This document shows, piece by piece, positions 18,508-27,400 of a stretch of DNA of 64,000 nt. The translations under genes and the position numbers were made by a program. Location of the stretch: positions 3,720,001-3,784,000 of the forward strand of contig NZ_CP059693.1 of NCBI RefSeq assembly GCF_028657945.1. The letters run 5' to 3'. Numbering within the stretch: the first letter of the stretch is position 1; each line of letters starts with the position of its first letter. Source of the stretch: Thalassomonas haliotis. Its GTDB lineage: Bacteria > Pseudomonadota > Gammaproteobacteria > Enterobacterales > Alteromonadaceae. A model generated the notes under the pieces. That model did no database searches, was not told the DNA's origin, and saw only the letters and a program-made list of their open reading frames with translations.

Positions 18508-19187
18508 TGAACGAGCAACAACTGACCGGACAAACAGACTCGCACATTCACTTCCTGAACCAAGGGCCGGGTTTGCACAGAGAAATGCTGCCTGCCTGGC
18601 AGGCTATGCAGCAGGCGGCAAAAGATGCCGGCTTTAATCTCACCATTGCCAGCGGCTTTCGCGACTTTTCCCGCCAGCTCAGTATCTGGAACCGCAAGTT
18701 TTGTGGCGAACTGGCGGTAAAAGACGATAACAATAAGCTCGTAGCGCTGCAAAACCTCAGCGAGCAGGCATGCATACATGCCATCATGCGCTTTTCCGCC
18801 CTGCCCGGTACCAGCCGCCATCACTGGGGCACAGATATCGACATATATGCCGATAACCTGTTGGCGCCGGGACAAAAACTCCAGCTTGAGCCATGGGAAT
18901 ACCAGCAAGATGGTCCATTTGTGCCGTTAAGGCAATGGCTTGAAGCAAACTGCCGCAAGTTCGGCTTCTATTTCCCCTATGATATCGACCGGGGCGGTGT
19001 CGCCGCAGAGCCCTGGCATTTGTCCTATGCGCCGCTGGCACAGCAATGCCAGCAAAGTTTTACCCTTGAGCTGTTAACAACAGCCCTGGCCGGACAGGAA
19101 ATTTCAGGCAAAAACACCATACTTGCGCTTTTACCCGAGCTTTATCAGCAATATATTATCAACACCGCCGAGGTAGATTTTGAATAA
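18504..19187 (+). CDS. M15-family D-alanyl-D-alanine carboxypeptidase-like protein
   Basis: A 227-residue VanY/LdcB-like metallopeptidase expected to cut D-amino-acid bonds in peptidoglycan peptides. The start at the tandem ATGATG (18504) overlaps the dapE stop; the long open frame upstream runs inside dapE and is not used. Zinc-site features: [29 protein letters not shown] (His and Asp ligands) and EPWHLSYAP (third ligand His). No signal peptide is visible at this start, so location is uncertain: it may act in the cytoplasm on recycled peptides. Confidence 0.88.
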   Translation: MMNEQQLTGQTDSHIHFLNQGPGLHREMLPAWQAMQQAAKDAGFNLTIASGFRDFSRQLSIWNRKFCGELAVKDDNNKLVALQNLSEQACIHAIMRFSALPGTSRHHWGTDIDIYADNLLAPGQKLQLEPWEYQQDGPFVPLRQWLEANCRKFGFYFPYDIDRGGVAAEPWHLSYAPLAQQCQQSFTLELLTTALAGQEISGKNTILALLPELYQQYIINTAEVDFE

Positions 19188-19404
19188 CTGGTTAACCATA
19201 GGCATGATTGCCATCGTTTTAATTATCATTATCGGTAATTTCAGTACCGTACGCCGCAACGCCAAAACCCCGCTGCGTAAGAAAAGCCTCAATGATTTGC
19301 AGGAAACCCTGCCGCGCAGCAATAAAACTTCACATCAAATGCCCAGTATGCCGCAGACAAAGCCGCACTCAGACAACGAACGGCCGTCAAAATCCGAACC
19401 TTAA
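19180..19404 (+). CDS. DUF2897 small membrane protein (TTG start)
   Basis: A 74-residue protein with one N-terminal membrane helix (WLTIGMIAIVLIIIIGNF), then a basic stretch (RRNAKTPLRKKSLNDLQ) and a polar tail. This is the DUF2897 pattern found in Alteromonadales and Vibrionales. The likely start is TTG at 19180, overlapping the previous gene by 8 bases, with GAGGT at 19170-19174 as ribosome site; the next ATG (19204) would cut into the helix. It is the last gene of yffB-dapE-M15-DUF2897. Function unknown. Confidence 0.78.
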   Translation: MNNWLTIGMIAIVLIIIIGNFSTVRRNAKTPLRKKSLNDLQETLPRSNKTSHQMPSMPQTKPHSDNERPSKSEP

Positions 19405-19422
19405 CCATTGATGGTTAAATGG

Positions 19423-20196
19423 TTAATGCGCCGCCCGGTTTAACGCCTGCCTGAGCAGCTGCACGGTCGTCAATGAAGTACCTTTGCTGGCGGCCAAATA
19501 AAAGTCGTTATTTAAGCCTTTCAATTCAAACAGGTAGCGAAAGTCTGAAGGCCGGCAGTTCAACCTTTTACACATGAAATCAAGATGAACGGGGGATGCG
19601 GCGATAATATCTATCCTTTGTTTGAGCAGCATCTTCAAGGTGGTTTCGGTTTCGGGTAAAAACACCATTTGTCCGGATAGCCCATGCCGGCTCAAATACT
19701 GATACACCACATCGGCACGCTTTACCCCCAGCCGGTATTGTTTTAGATCTGCCAGGGAATTGACCACAATATCAGTGCGCGCTTTCAGGCCGATTAAAAA
19801 AGTTTTAGTCGACACCAACACACCTATCCACTGAAACAAGCCTTCCCGCTCCGGCGTCCTGACAATCGAATATATCAGGGTATTCGGCTGGTCTTGTGCC
19901 ATCTTATAGGCTCTTGCCCAGGGCATGGCCTGAATATCGGGGGATATCTTGAACTGAGAAAACAGGGCATTCACTTTTTCTGTCGCCACCCCTCCAAGAC
20001 TTGCATCATGCTTGATATATTGATACGGAGGTAGAATCTCGGTAACCACTTGCAGCTGAGCCAGGGGCTCTTTTGTCGCAGGGAGCGCCGGCACGGAAAT
20101 AACAAGCAAGAAAAACAGCAATACTGTCGGCATCAAAGCGTTCCACGGCCCATAGCTGACAGCACATTTACGTTTTTCACCCTCTTGCTTGGTCAT
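19423..20196 (-). CDS. Periplasmic solute-binding protein (SBP_bac_3-like), paralogue 2
   Basis: A 257-residue protein with a signal-anchor-like N-terminus (ALMPTVLLFFLLVISVPALPA) and a substrate-binding fold of the family-3 type: VVTEILPPYQYI, GVATEKVNALF, PWARAYKMAQ, SIVRTPEREGLFQWIGVL, LPETETTLKMLLKQRIDIIAASP. It shares these blocks almost one for one with the gene upstream, so the two are tandem duplicates. No ABC permease or ATPase lies nearby, so it may act as a receptor-like or orphan binding protein. Ligand unknown. Confidence 0.85.
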   Translation of the reverse strand: MTKQEGEKRKCAVSYGPWNALMPTVLLFFLLVISVPALPATKEPLAQLQVVTEILPPYQYIKHDASLGGVATEKVNALFSQFKISPDIQAMPWARAYKMAQDQPNTLIYSIVRTPEREGLFQWIGVLVSTKTFLIGLKARTDIVVNSLADLKQYRLGVKRADVVYQYLSRHGLSGQMVFLPETETTLKMLLKQRIDIIAASPVHLDFMCKRLNCRPSDFRYLFELKGLNNDFYLAASKGTSLTTVQLLRQALNRAAH

Positions 20197-20202
20197 ACTT
20201 TC

Positions 20203-20946
20203 TTATTCCTTGGACATTTGCGCATTAAGCTGTTGTAGTTGCCGCCGAAGTAAAGTGACAATATCTAGCGAAGTATCAAGATTTGCTGCCAGATACAGGT
20301 CTTCACTTAGCCCAGATATTTTGTAGAGATTACGAAAGTCGGACAGCTGGCAGCGCACTTTTTCACATACATACGCTAATTGCACCGGGGAAGCCGCCAC
20401 AATATCCACCCGCTTTTTTAACAACATTTTGATAGTCGTTTCATTCTCAGGCAAAAAGACAACTTGCTCAGCGACATTATGCTTAAGCAGGTGTTGATGG
20501 ATCACATCACCTCGGGTGACACCGACCTGATAGTGCTGTAAGTCAGCTAAGGCAGCAATTTTAATATCACGGCGTCCTGCCAGGGTAATAAAATAATAAG
20601 CAGGATTTTTCAGCAAGACCCCAATCCAGTGAAACTTCTGCTCCCGCTGCGGTGTTCTGACCATGGAATAAATCAAGGTGTTTTTTTTAGACTGTGCCAC
20701 TTTATAGGCCCGGGCCCAGGGCATAACATCAATGGCAAGCTCAACCCCGAGGGATGCCAAAAGTCTGTTAACTTTTTCAGTTGCCAGGCCCCCGACACGG
20801 CTGTCGGCTCTGACATACTGGTACGGGGGAAAGATTTCGGTCACTATGTGCAAGCCCTGAAGATCTACGGCTTGCCCGCTCTTGGCCGAAAAAGAAAAAA
20901 GCCCGATAACACCGGCAGATAACAACAAACTGAAAAATTGTTTCAC
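20203..20946 (-). CDS. Periplasmic solute-binding protein (SBP_bac_3-like), paralogue 1
   Basis: A 247-residue first copy of the tandem pair, six bases upstream of the second. The N-terminus MKQFFSLLLSAGVIGLFSFSA is a signal peptide. Shared blocks: IVTEIFPPYQYV, GLATEKVNRLLA, PWARAYKVAQS, SMVRTPQREQKFHWIGVLL, LPENETTIKMLLKKRVDIVAASP. Both keep one Cys pair near the C-terminus (CEKVRC here, CKRLNC in the other), likely a disulphide. Transport partners are absent, as for its neighbour. Confidence 0.87.
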   Translation of the reverse strand: MKQFFSLLLSAGVIGLFSFSAKSGQAVDLQGLHIVTEIFPPYQYVRADSRVGGLATEKVNRLLASLGVELAIDVMPWARAYKVAQSKKNTLIYSMVRTPQREQKFHWIGVLLKNPAYYFITLAGRRDIKIAALADLQHYQVGVTRGDVIHQHLLKHNVAEQVVFLPENETTIKMLLKKRVDIVAASPVQLAYVCEKVRCQLSDFRNLYKISGLSEDLYLAANLDTSLDIVTLLRRQLQQLNAQMSKE

Positions 20947-21036
20947 TGACCGCCTTTCCTCTTTCGAAAAATTACTGTCCTGCTTCTTGCTGATATCATC
21001 ACCGTAAAGAGAAACTTTAGCAAGATCAAAAATAAA

Positions 21037-21066
21037 CCTGTATTTAAGTATCCTGTATTTGAGTAT
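21037..21066. repeat. Two adjacent 15-base direct repeats
   Basis: CCTGTATTTAAGTAT (21037-21051) is followed directly by CCTGTATTTGAGTAT (21052-21066), one mismatch. They sit about 90 bases upstream of the binding-protein pair and could be tandem operator sites. A 12-base palindrome CAGGCCGGCCTG lies nearby at 21102-21113. Confidence 0.6.
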
Positions 21067-21265
21067 ATAGGCTGCTGTTAATAAAGGTTACCGCCCCAAG
21101 TCAGGCCGGCCTGCCCTTATACAAAGAACAGTCTTTACGCTTATACCCGGACGTAAAAATGAGTCGGCTTTACTGAATTTTCTAGAAATAGAGCTTTTTA
21201 ACTAATTTTTGTAAAAATACTACAAATTGCTATTGATTTTTCCGACAGAACTGGCAAAGTGAATT

Positions 21266-21296
21266 CAATGGACGGCTAGCTGTCCGTTGTTTTTTT
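21266..21296 (+). terminator. Intrinsic terminator in the asnB leader
   Basis: Stem CAATGGAC/GTCCGTTG (21266-21273 with 21282-21289, one G-U pair), 8-base loop, then seven T. It points toward asnB, 125 bases before its start, and no plus-strand gene lies between it and 19404. This suggests transcription attenuation of asnB or the end of a short leader RNA (inference). Confidence 0.75.
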
Positions 21297-21333
21297 GTCT
21301 GAAAACTTTCAACATAAAAACCACTTTTAACCC

Positions 21334-21377
21334 CTGAGTGGCCAAAAATCCGCAGTACCACTCAGTTTTTCTGCGGA
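21334..21377 (+). promoter_or_regulatory. Possible pseudoknot or switch structure upstream of asnB
   Basis: Stem A CTGAGTGG/CCACTCAG (21334-21341 with 21358-21365) is followed by TTTTT, like a second terminator. Inside its loop, TCCGCAG (21349-21355) is the exact complement of CTGCGGA (21371-21377) just past the T-run. The two stems interleave, so they form either an H-type pseudoknot or alternative folds 44 bases before the asnB ATG. The pairing is seen directly; regulation is inferred. Confidence 0.5.
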
Positions 21378-21420
21378 CCATGATTTCGATTAAATGATTG
21401 TATAAAGGAGTAACACTTCA

Positions 21421-23085
21421 ATGTGTTCCATATTTTGTGTATTAGATATAAAGACTGATGCCGCGGCCCTTCGGCCTAAAGCATTGGAATATTCTCGGTT
21501 ACTTAGACATCGCGGACCCGACTGGTCCGGCATTTACAATAATGACAACGCAATTTTAGTTCACGAACGTCTTGCGATTGTTGATACCGAAAACGGCGCA
21601 CAACCTTTATACAATCGAAATCGAAATCACGTGCTGGCCGTTAATGGTGAAATCTACAATCACAAACAACTCGCTGAACAACATACAAGCGATTATCAAT
21701 TTCAAACCCGCTCTGACTGCGAGGTGATCCTGCCGCTATATGAAAAATTCGGCAGCGAGTTTGTCGATCACCTTCAGGGCATGTTCGCTTTTGTCTTATA
21801 CAATGAAAGCGACAACAGCTATTTAGTGGCCCGCGACCATATGGGGATCATCCCCTTATATACCGGCCACGACGAAGACGGTAACTTTTATGTCTCGTCA
21901 GAAATGAAAGCCCTGATGCCGATTTGTAAAACCGTCAGTGAATTTCCCCCGGGGCATATCCTGGACAGTAAAGACGGCGAGCTGAAAAAATACTATATCC
22001 GTGACTGGCACGAATATGGCGCGGTTGCCGGCAACACTTCCAGTAAAGATGATTTGCGTCACGCATTAGAAGAGTCGGTCAAAAGTCACCTGATGACAGA
22101 TGTGCCTTACGGGGTATTGTTATCCGGCGGCCTGGACTCCTCCCTGGTATCGGCGATTACACAAAAATTCGCCGCCCGCCGGGTGGAAGAAAACGATTTA
22201 TCCGAAGCCTGGTGGCCAAAAGTGCATTCCTTTGCCGTCGGCCTTGAAGGCTCACCGGATCTGGCAGCGGCACAAAAAGTCGCCGACAGTATCGGCACTG
22301 TGCATCACACCATACACTTTACCGAACAGGAAGGTATCGACGCACTAAAAGAAGTGATTTATCACCTGGAAACCTATGATGTCACTACCATAAGGGCTTC
22401 CACCCCTATGTACCTGATGGCGCGTAAAATCAAGGCCATGGGCATAAAAATGGTGTTATCCGGTGAGGGGGCCGATGAAATCTTCGGCGGTTACCTCTAC
22501 TTCCACAAGGCGCCGAACGCCCGGGAATTCCACGAGGAAACCAACCGTAAGCTGAGCAAACTGCACATGTTTGACTGTCTGCGTGCCAACAAGGCAATGT
22601 CTGCCTGGGGCATAGAAGCCCGGGTGCCGTTTTTAGATAAGCACTTTATGGATGTGGCCATGCGTTTAAACCCGGCGGATAAAATGTGCGGCAACGGCAA
22701 AATGGAGAAAGGCATTTTGCGCTCTTCTTTTGAAGGTTACCTGCCAAAAGAAATCTTATGGCGTCAAAAAGAGCAGTTTTCCGACGGTGTCGGTTACTCC
22801 TGGATTGACAGCCTGAAAGAATTTGTTGAAGCCCAGGTCAGCGATCAGCAAATGGAAAGCGCCGCCTTTAAGTTCCCGGTTAATACCCCGGATACCAAGG
22901 AAGCCTACTTCTACCGCACCATCTTTGAAGAACACTTCCCAGTGCCTTCGGCAGCAGATTGTGTGCCCGGCGGCAAGTCGGTAGCCTGTAGTACCGCAGA
23001 AGCGTTAGCCTGGGATGAAAGTTTCAGTAAGATGGCGGATCCGTCCGGCCGTGCAGTATTAAGCGTGCATAACGACAGTTACTAA
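21421..23085 (+). CDS. asnB: Asparagine synthase B (glutamine-hydrolysing)
   Basis: Makes asparagine from aspartate, ATP and glutamine. At 554 residues it equals E. coli AsnB in length. The N-terminal nucleophile domain starts MCSIFCVLD (Cys1 after Met removal) with RHRGPDWSG, NGEIYNH and HLQGMFAFVLYN. The synthase domain has the PP-loop LLSGGLDSSLV (near residue 230), VLSGEGADEIFGGY and the C-terminal KEQFSDGVGYSWID. AAGGAG at 21405-21410 is its ribosome site. The preceding leader has a terminator and interleaved stems, so expression may be attenuated. Confidence 0.97.
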   Translation: MCSIFCVLDIKTDAAALRPKALEYSRLLRHRGPDWSGIYNNDNAILVHERLAIVDTENGAQPLYNRNRNHVLAVNGEIYNHKQLAEQHTSDYQFQTRSDCEVILPLYEKFGSEFVDHLQGMFAFVLYNESDNSYLVARDHMGIIPLYTGHDEDGNFYVSSEMKALMPICKTVSEFPPGHILDSKDGELKKYYIRDWHEYGAVAGNTSSKDDLRHALEESVKSHLMTDVPYGVLLSGGLDSSLVSAITQKFAARRVEENDLSEAWWPKVHSFAVGLEGSPDLAAAQKVADSIGTVHHTIHFTEQEGIDALKEVIYHLETYDVTTIRASTPMYLMARKIKAMGIKMVLSGEGADEIFGGYLYFHKAPNAREFHEETNRKLSKLHMFDCLRANKAMSAWGIEARVPFLDKHFMDVAMRLNPADKMCGNGKMEKGILRSSFEGYLPKEILWRQKEQFSDGVGYSWIDSLKEFVEAQVSDQQMESAAFKFPVNTPDTKEAYFYRTIFEEHFPVPSAADCVPGGKSVACSTAEALAWDESFSKMADPSGRAVLSVHNDSY

Positions 23086-23114
23086 GCTTAATAGCTCGCA
23101 ACACTTAAAAGATA

Positions 23115-23146
23115 AAAAAGCCGGTTGTTGATACAACTGGCTTTTT
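23115..23146. terminator. Bidirectional terminator between asnB and pyrD
   Basis: Stem AAAAAGCCGGTTGT/ACAACTGGCTTTTT (23115-23128 with 23133-23146), loop TGAT, with A-runs and T-runs on either side serving convergent asnB and pyrD. Confidence 0.9.
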
Positions 23147-23210
23147 CATTGCTGACCACAAGATATGCGCGCTGACATCTGCCTGAAGCCGCCGGCAAAG
23201 GGCAGGCCTT

Positions 23211-24221
23211 TTACAAAGACTGCACGATATCTTTGATCAGCTCAGGTCCCTGATAAATAAACCCGGTATAAACCTGCACCAGGGATGCCCCTGCCTGGAT
23301 TTTCTCAACAGCATCCGCGCCGCTGGCAATACCGCCGACACCAATAATCGGCAGTTTGCCGTCAAGCACTTTGGCAAGCTGAGCAATAACCTCTGTACTT
23401 TTATCCTTAACCGGCGCGCCGCTTAAACCGCCCTGCTCATTACCCTGCTCAAGATGACTAACCTGATCCCGGGCTAAGGTGGTATTGGTTGCAATCACGC
23501 CATCAATATTGTTTTTCATCAGGCTCCGGGCAATAGAAACAATTTCTTCTTCGGTGAGATCCGGGGCAATTTTCACGGCAACAGGCACATATTTACCATA
23601 GCGCTCGGCTAATACTTTTTGCTCATCTTTTAGCGCAGACAACAACTCATCCAGTGCTTCACCATATTGCAATGAGCGCAGCCCAGGGGTGTTCGGCGAA
23701 GAGATATTAATGGTGATATAACTGGCATGCTGATACACCTTGCGCATACAGAAAAGGTAATCGTCTTTGGCATTTTCTTCCGGGGTATCCTTGTTCTTAC
23801 CGATATTGATCCCTAAAACCCCTTTAAAATTTGCCTGACGTACCTGGTCAACCAAATAATCCACACCTTTGTTGTTAAAACCCATGCGGTTAATAATGGC
23901 ATCGGCTTGTTCCAGGCGGAAGATTCTCGGCTTGTCATTCCCCGGCTGTGGCCTCGGTGTTACTGTCCCTATTTCCACAAATCCAAACCCCATGGCATCA
24001 AAAGCCCGGATACACTCACCGTTTTTATCTAACCCCGCTGCTAAACCTACAGGATTGGGAAAGCTCAACCCCATCACTTCAACAGGTTTATCGGCTATCG
24101 TTTGCTTATAGAAGCCGTTTAACGGCGTCGCTCCGGTAGATTTCAGGCTTTTAATGGTAAATTCATGAATAGTCTCGGGATCAAATTTAAACAGTAACTT
24201 GCGGATTGCGGGATATAACAT
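23211..24221 (-). CDS. pyrD: Dihydroorotate dehydrogenase (quinone), class 2
   Basis: Membrane-associated flavoenzyme oxidising dihydroorotate to orotate with quinone in pyrimidine synthesis. 336 residues, the usual class 2 length. The N-terminal amphipathic helix region ([21 protein letters not shown]) is the membrane and quinone contact. FMN barrel motifs: [50 protein letters not shown] with the catalytic Ser of class 2, VKIAPDL, and [19 protein letters not shown] just before the ATG is a strong ribosome site. Confidence 0.97.
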   Translation of the reverse strand: MLYPAIRKLLFKFDPETIHEFTIKSLKSTGATPLNGFYKQTIADKPVEVMGLSFPNPVGLAAGLDKNGECIRAFDAMGFGFVEIGTVTPRPQPGNDKPRIFRLEQADAIINRMGFNNKGVDYLVDQVRQANFKGVLGINIGKNKDTPEENAKDDYLFCMRKVYQHASYITINISSPNTPGLRSLQYGEALDELLSALKDEQKVLAERYGKYVPVAVKIAPDLTEEEIVSIARSLMKNNIDGVIATNTTLARDQVSHLEQGNEQGGLSGAPVKDKSTEVIAQLAKVLDGKLPIIGVGGIASGADAVEKIQAGASLVQVYTGFIYQGPELIKDIVQSL

Positions 24222-24433
24222 GGTGCTCCTTTAACAGCATAATAAGTTGAACAGTTTTAGTGTAACAATTGCTTTGCTACAAAATAAGTCAAAATCAAGG
24301 CGGTCCCTGATGTGAATTATTTCAGCCGAAGTGCCGGCTTTTATTTAGAAAACCTGCTTCTCCATCTCCATAATGGCAGGATAAAAATTTCCGTGTATCT
24401 CGTCACGCTTTCGCTTCCTGCGACCGTGTATAT

Positions 24434-24461
24434 AAAAAAAATCCCCGCAATGCGGGGATTT
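24434..24461 (-). terminator. Terminator of the NAD-GDH gene
   Basis: Eleven-base perfect stem AAATCCCCGCA/TGCGGGGATTT (24439-24449 with 24451-24461) with a long T-run on the minus strand. The apparent one-base loop opens in practice at the GCAATGC turn. Confidence 0.92.
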
Positions 24462-24471
24462 CTGGTTTTCT

Positions 24472-27400
24472 TTAGTTAACGGTATCGCCGTATAAACTCA
24501 ATAACATCAGTTCACGTAGCGCAACTGAGAACTTGGCAAATTCATGGGTCTGGCTGGTTTTAAAGTCAGCCAGGATGCTTTGCCAGCGCTCAAGCGGCTG
24601 TGCCCCTTGCTCGAACCACAGATCCAGCATAGCACTTGAGTCTTTGCCTGTTTTGTCTATGTGCAGCACCACAGAAGTGAGTGAACGTTGCTGCCAGTCC
24701 AGCTCTTCACGGAATGATGCCCGGGCAAGCGCCTGCCAGTGGTTGGAAACCGGCTGACGGGTGATCTGGTCCAGGAACCAGTGCAGCTGCAGGCGAGCAC
24801 CGAGTTTGAAGTAGAGCTCAGCGACAAACTCGATAGAGCGGCCGTCTGCTGCGGCAATCTCGGCAATATCCATCACAGAGAACAAGGTGCTTAACTGAGA
24901 AATGCGCAAGGCAATCATCTTCGGTACACCCGCCTGTACCAGGTCGTTTTCAACCCGTTTCAGCTGGGCGACTTCATCCTCTATCATCATCTCATGCAGA
25001 TTCTTGGTCATGTTTTCAAAAGTCGGCTGATAAAAAGCAATAGTTTGTGCAATATCAAGCGATTTATTTCTGTGACGCAGGAACCAGCGAGTCGCCCGGC
25101 GCACGGTACGCCGCAACTGGAACAACATTTCAGTCTGTACTAAGGTAGAGATCTTGTTGTCCAGGCTTTCAATCAGCTCCCAGGAAGCCGGTAAGTCGAA
25201 TACTTCACTGGCCATCACATAACAGTTGGCAATTTCTGCCACGGTAGCACCGGTTTCTTCGTGCATGCGGTTTACGAAGTTAAAGCCCATGTCGTTACCG
25301 ATTTTGTTGGCAAGTTTAGTGGCGATGATCTCGGCGCGCAGCGGGTGATCCTGCATCTGCTCGCTGTATTTATCCTGAAGTAGTTTCGGAAACGCCTGGA
25401 TCAATAAACGGTTATGGTAGCTATTGTCGGTCACTTCCGGACATACCAGCTGCTCTTTAAGCACCATTTTACTGTAGGCAAGCAATACCGACAGCTCGGG
25501 ACGGGTGAAACCTTTACCTTGTGCCAGGCGCTCGGCGATTTCATCATCGTTAGGGATAAACTCTAACGCACGATCTAATTTGCCGGCTCTTTCAAGTTCA
25601 TGGATAAAGCGGGTTTGCTCTTTTAACTGAGTGGCGCCACGCATTGCGGTAATAGACAATGAATGGGTTTGACGATAACAGTCTTCCAGGACGATTTCAG
25701 AAACATCGTCAGTCATATCAAATAATAACTGGTTACGTTGTTTGGTGGTTAAATCACCGTTTTGCACCAGGCCGTTAAGTAAGATTTTGATGTTTACTTC
25801 GTTATCCGAACAGTCAACACCACCGACGTTATCTACAGAGTCGGCATTTAAGCGGGTGCCGTTGGCGGCCGCTTCGATACGTCCAAGCTGGGTTAAACCT
25901 AAGTTACCGCCTTCACCGACAATTTTTGCCTGCAGCTCATTACCGTTAATACGGATGGCATCGTTGGCGCGATCGCCTACTTCTAAATGACTTTCCGATG
26001 AACCTTTAACATAAGTCCCGATCCCGCCGTTCCACAACAAATCTACCTGCATTTTTAATAATGCCTGCATCAGGTCGTTCGGCGCCATGCTTTGCTTTTG
26101 CGTGCCGATCATTTTCTTGATCTGCGGCGTCAATTTAATCGACTTGGCCGAGCGGCTGAAAATACCGCCCCCTTCAGAAATTAACGCTTTGTTGTAATCT
26201 TCCCAGGTACAGCCCGGTAAGTTAAACAAACGCTCACGTTCAACATAAGAAGTCGCGGCAACCGGCGTCGGGTCGATAAAAATATGCATATGGTTAAAGG
26301 CGGCTTGCAAGCGGATATGCTTGGACAGCAACATACCGTTACCGAATACGTCCCCAGCCATATCACCTATGGCAACACAGGTGAAATCTGTGCTTTGACA
26401 GTCGATATCCATCTCACGGAAATGACGTTTAACCGACTCCCAGGCACCTTTAGCCGTAATGCCCATACCTTTATGGTCATAACCGACACTGCCGCCGGAA
26501 GCAAAAGCATCGCCAAGCCAGAAGTTATATTCTTCGGCAATACCGTTGGCAATATCCGAGAAGGTCGCGGTACCTTTATCGGCAGCAACAACCAGGTAGG
26601 CATCGTCTTCATCGTGACGAACGACATTTGGCGGCGCTACTATCTCACCGGCAACTATGTTATCGGTGATATCTAACAAACCGCGGATAAAGGTCTGGTA
26701 GCATTTTTTACCCGCTTCAAAGATTTCATTGCGGCTACCGCCGGCTGGCAATTGTTTACAAACAAAGCCGCCTTTCGCACCGACTGGGACTATCACGGTA
26801 TTTTTAACTTGCTGGGCTTTTACCAGGCCTAAAACTTCGGTACGGAAATCTTCACGTCTGTCTGACCAGCGTAAACCACCGCGGGCAACTTTACCGCCAC
26901 GCAAGTGTACACCTTCTACCTGAGGAGAATAGACGAAGATCTCAAACTCAGGCACCGGCTGAGGAATCTCAGAAATTTGCTCGGGTAAAATCTTAAAGGA
27001 AATATAAGACTTATCCTGTTTTTGCGCATCTTGCTGGAAGTAGTTGGTCCGTATGGTGGCATGGATCATTTCAACAAAGCGGCGAATAATACGGTCATCA
27101 TCCAGGTTGGCAACCTTATCTAAAGACGACTCGATTTCATCGCTCAGCTTGGTTTCCGCCTTGGCGCTTACCTTGGCTTTGGGATCAAAGCGGTTGTTGA
27201 ATAAAGTGATCAACAGCTCTGCCAGATTCGGGTAACGGGCAAAGGTATCTTCGATATAACTTTGGCTGAAAGTGCCGCCGATCTGGCGTTCGTACTTAGC
27301 AAAGGCACGTAAAATCGATACTTCGCGGCCGCCTAAACCGGCGCCTAAAATCAAGCGGTTGAAGCCGTCATCTTCCAACGCACCGCTCCATACCCGGGCA

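Noticed and set aside
26284-26676. 130-codon plus-strand frame opposite the NAD-GDH gene
   Set aside because: Antisense shadow; the GDH frame carries the catalytic motifs here.
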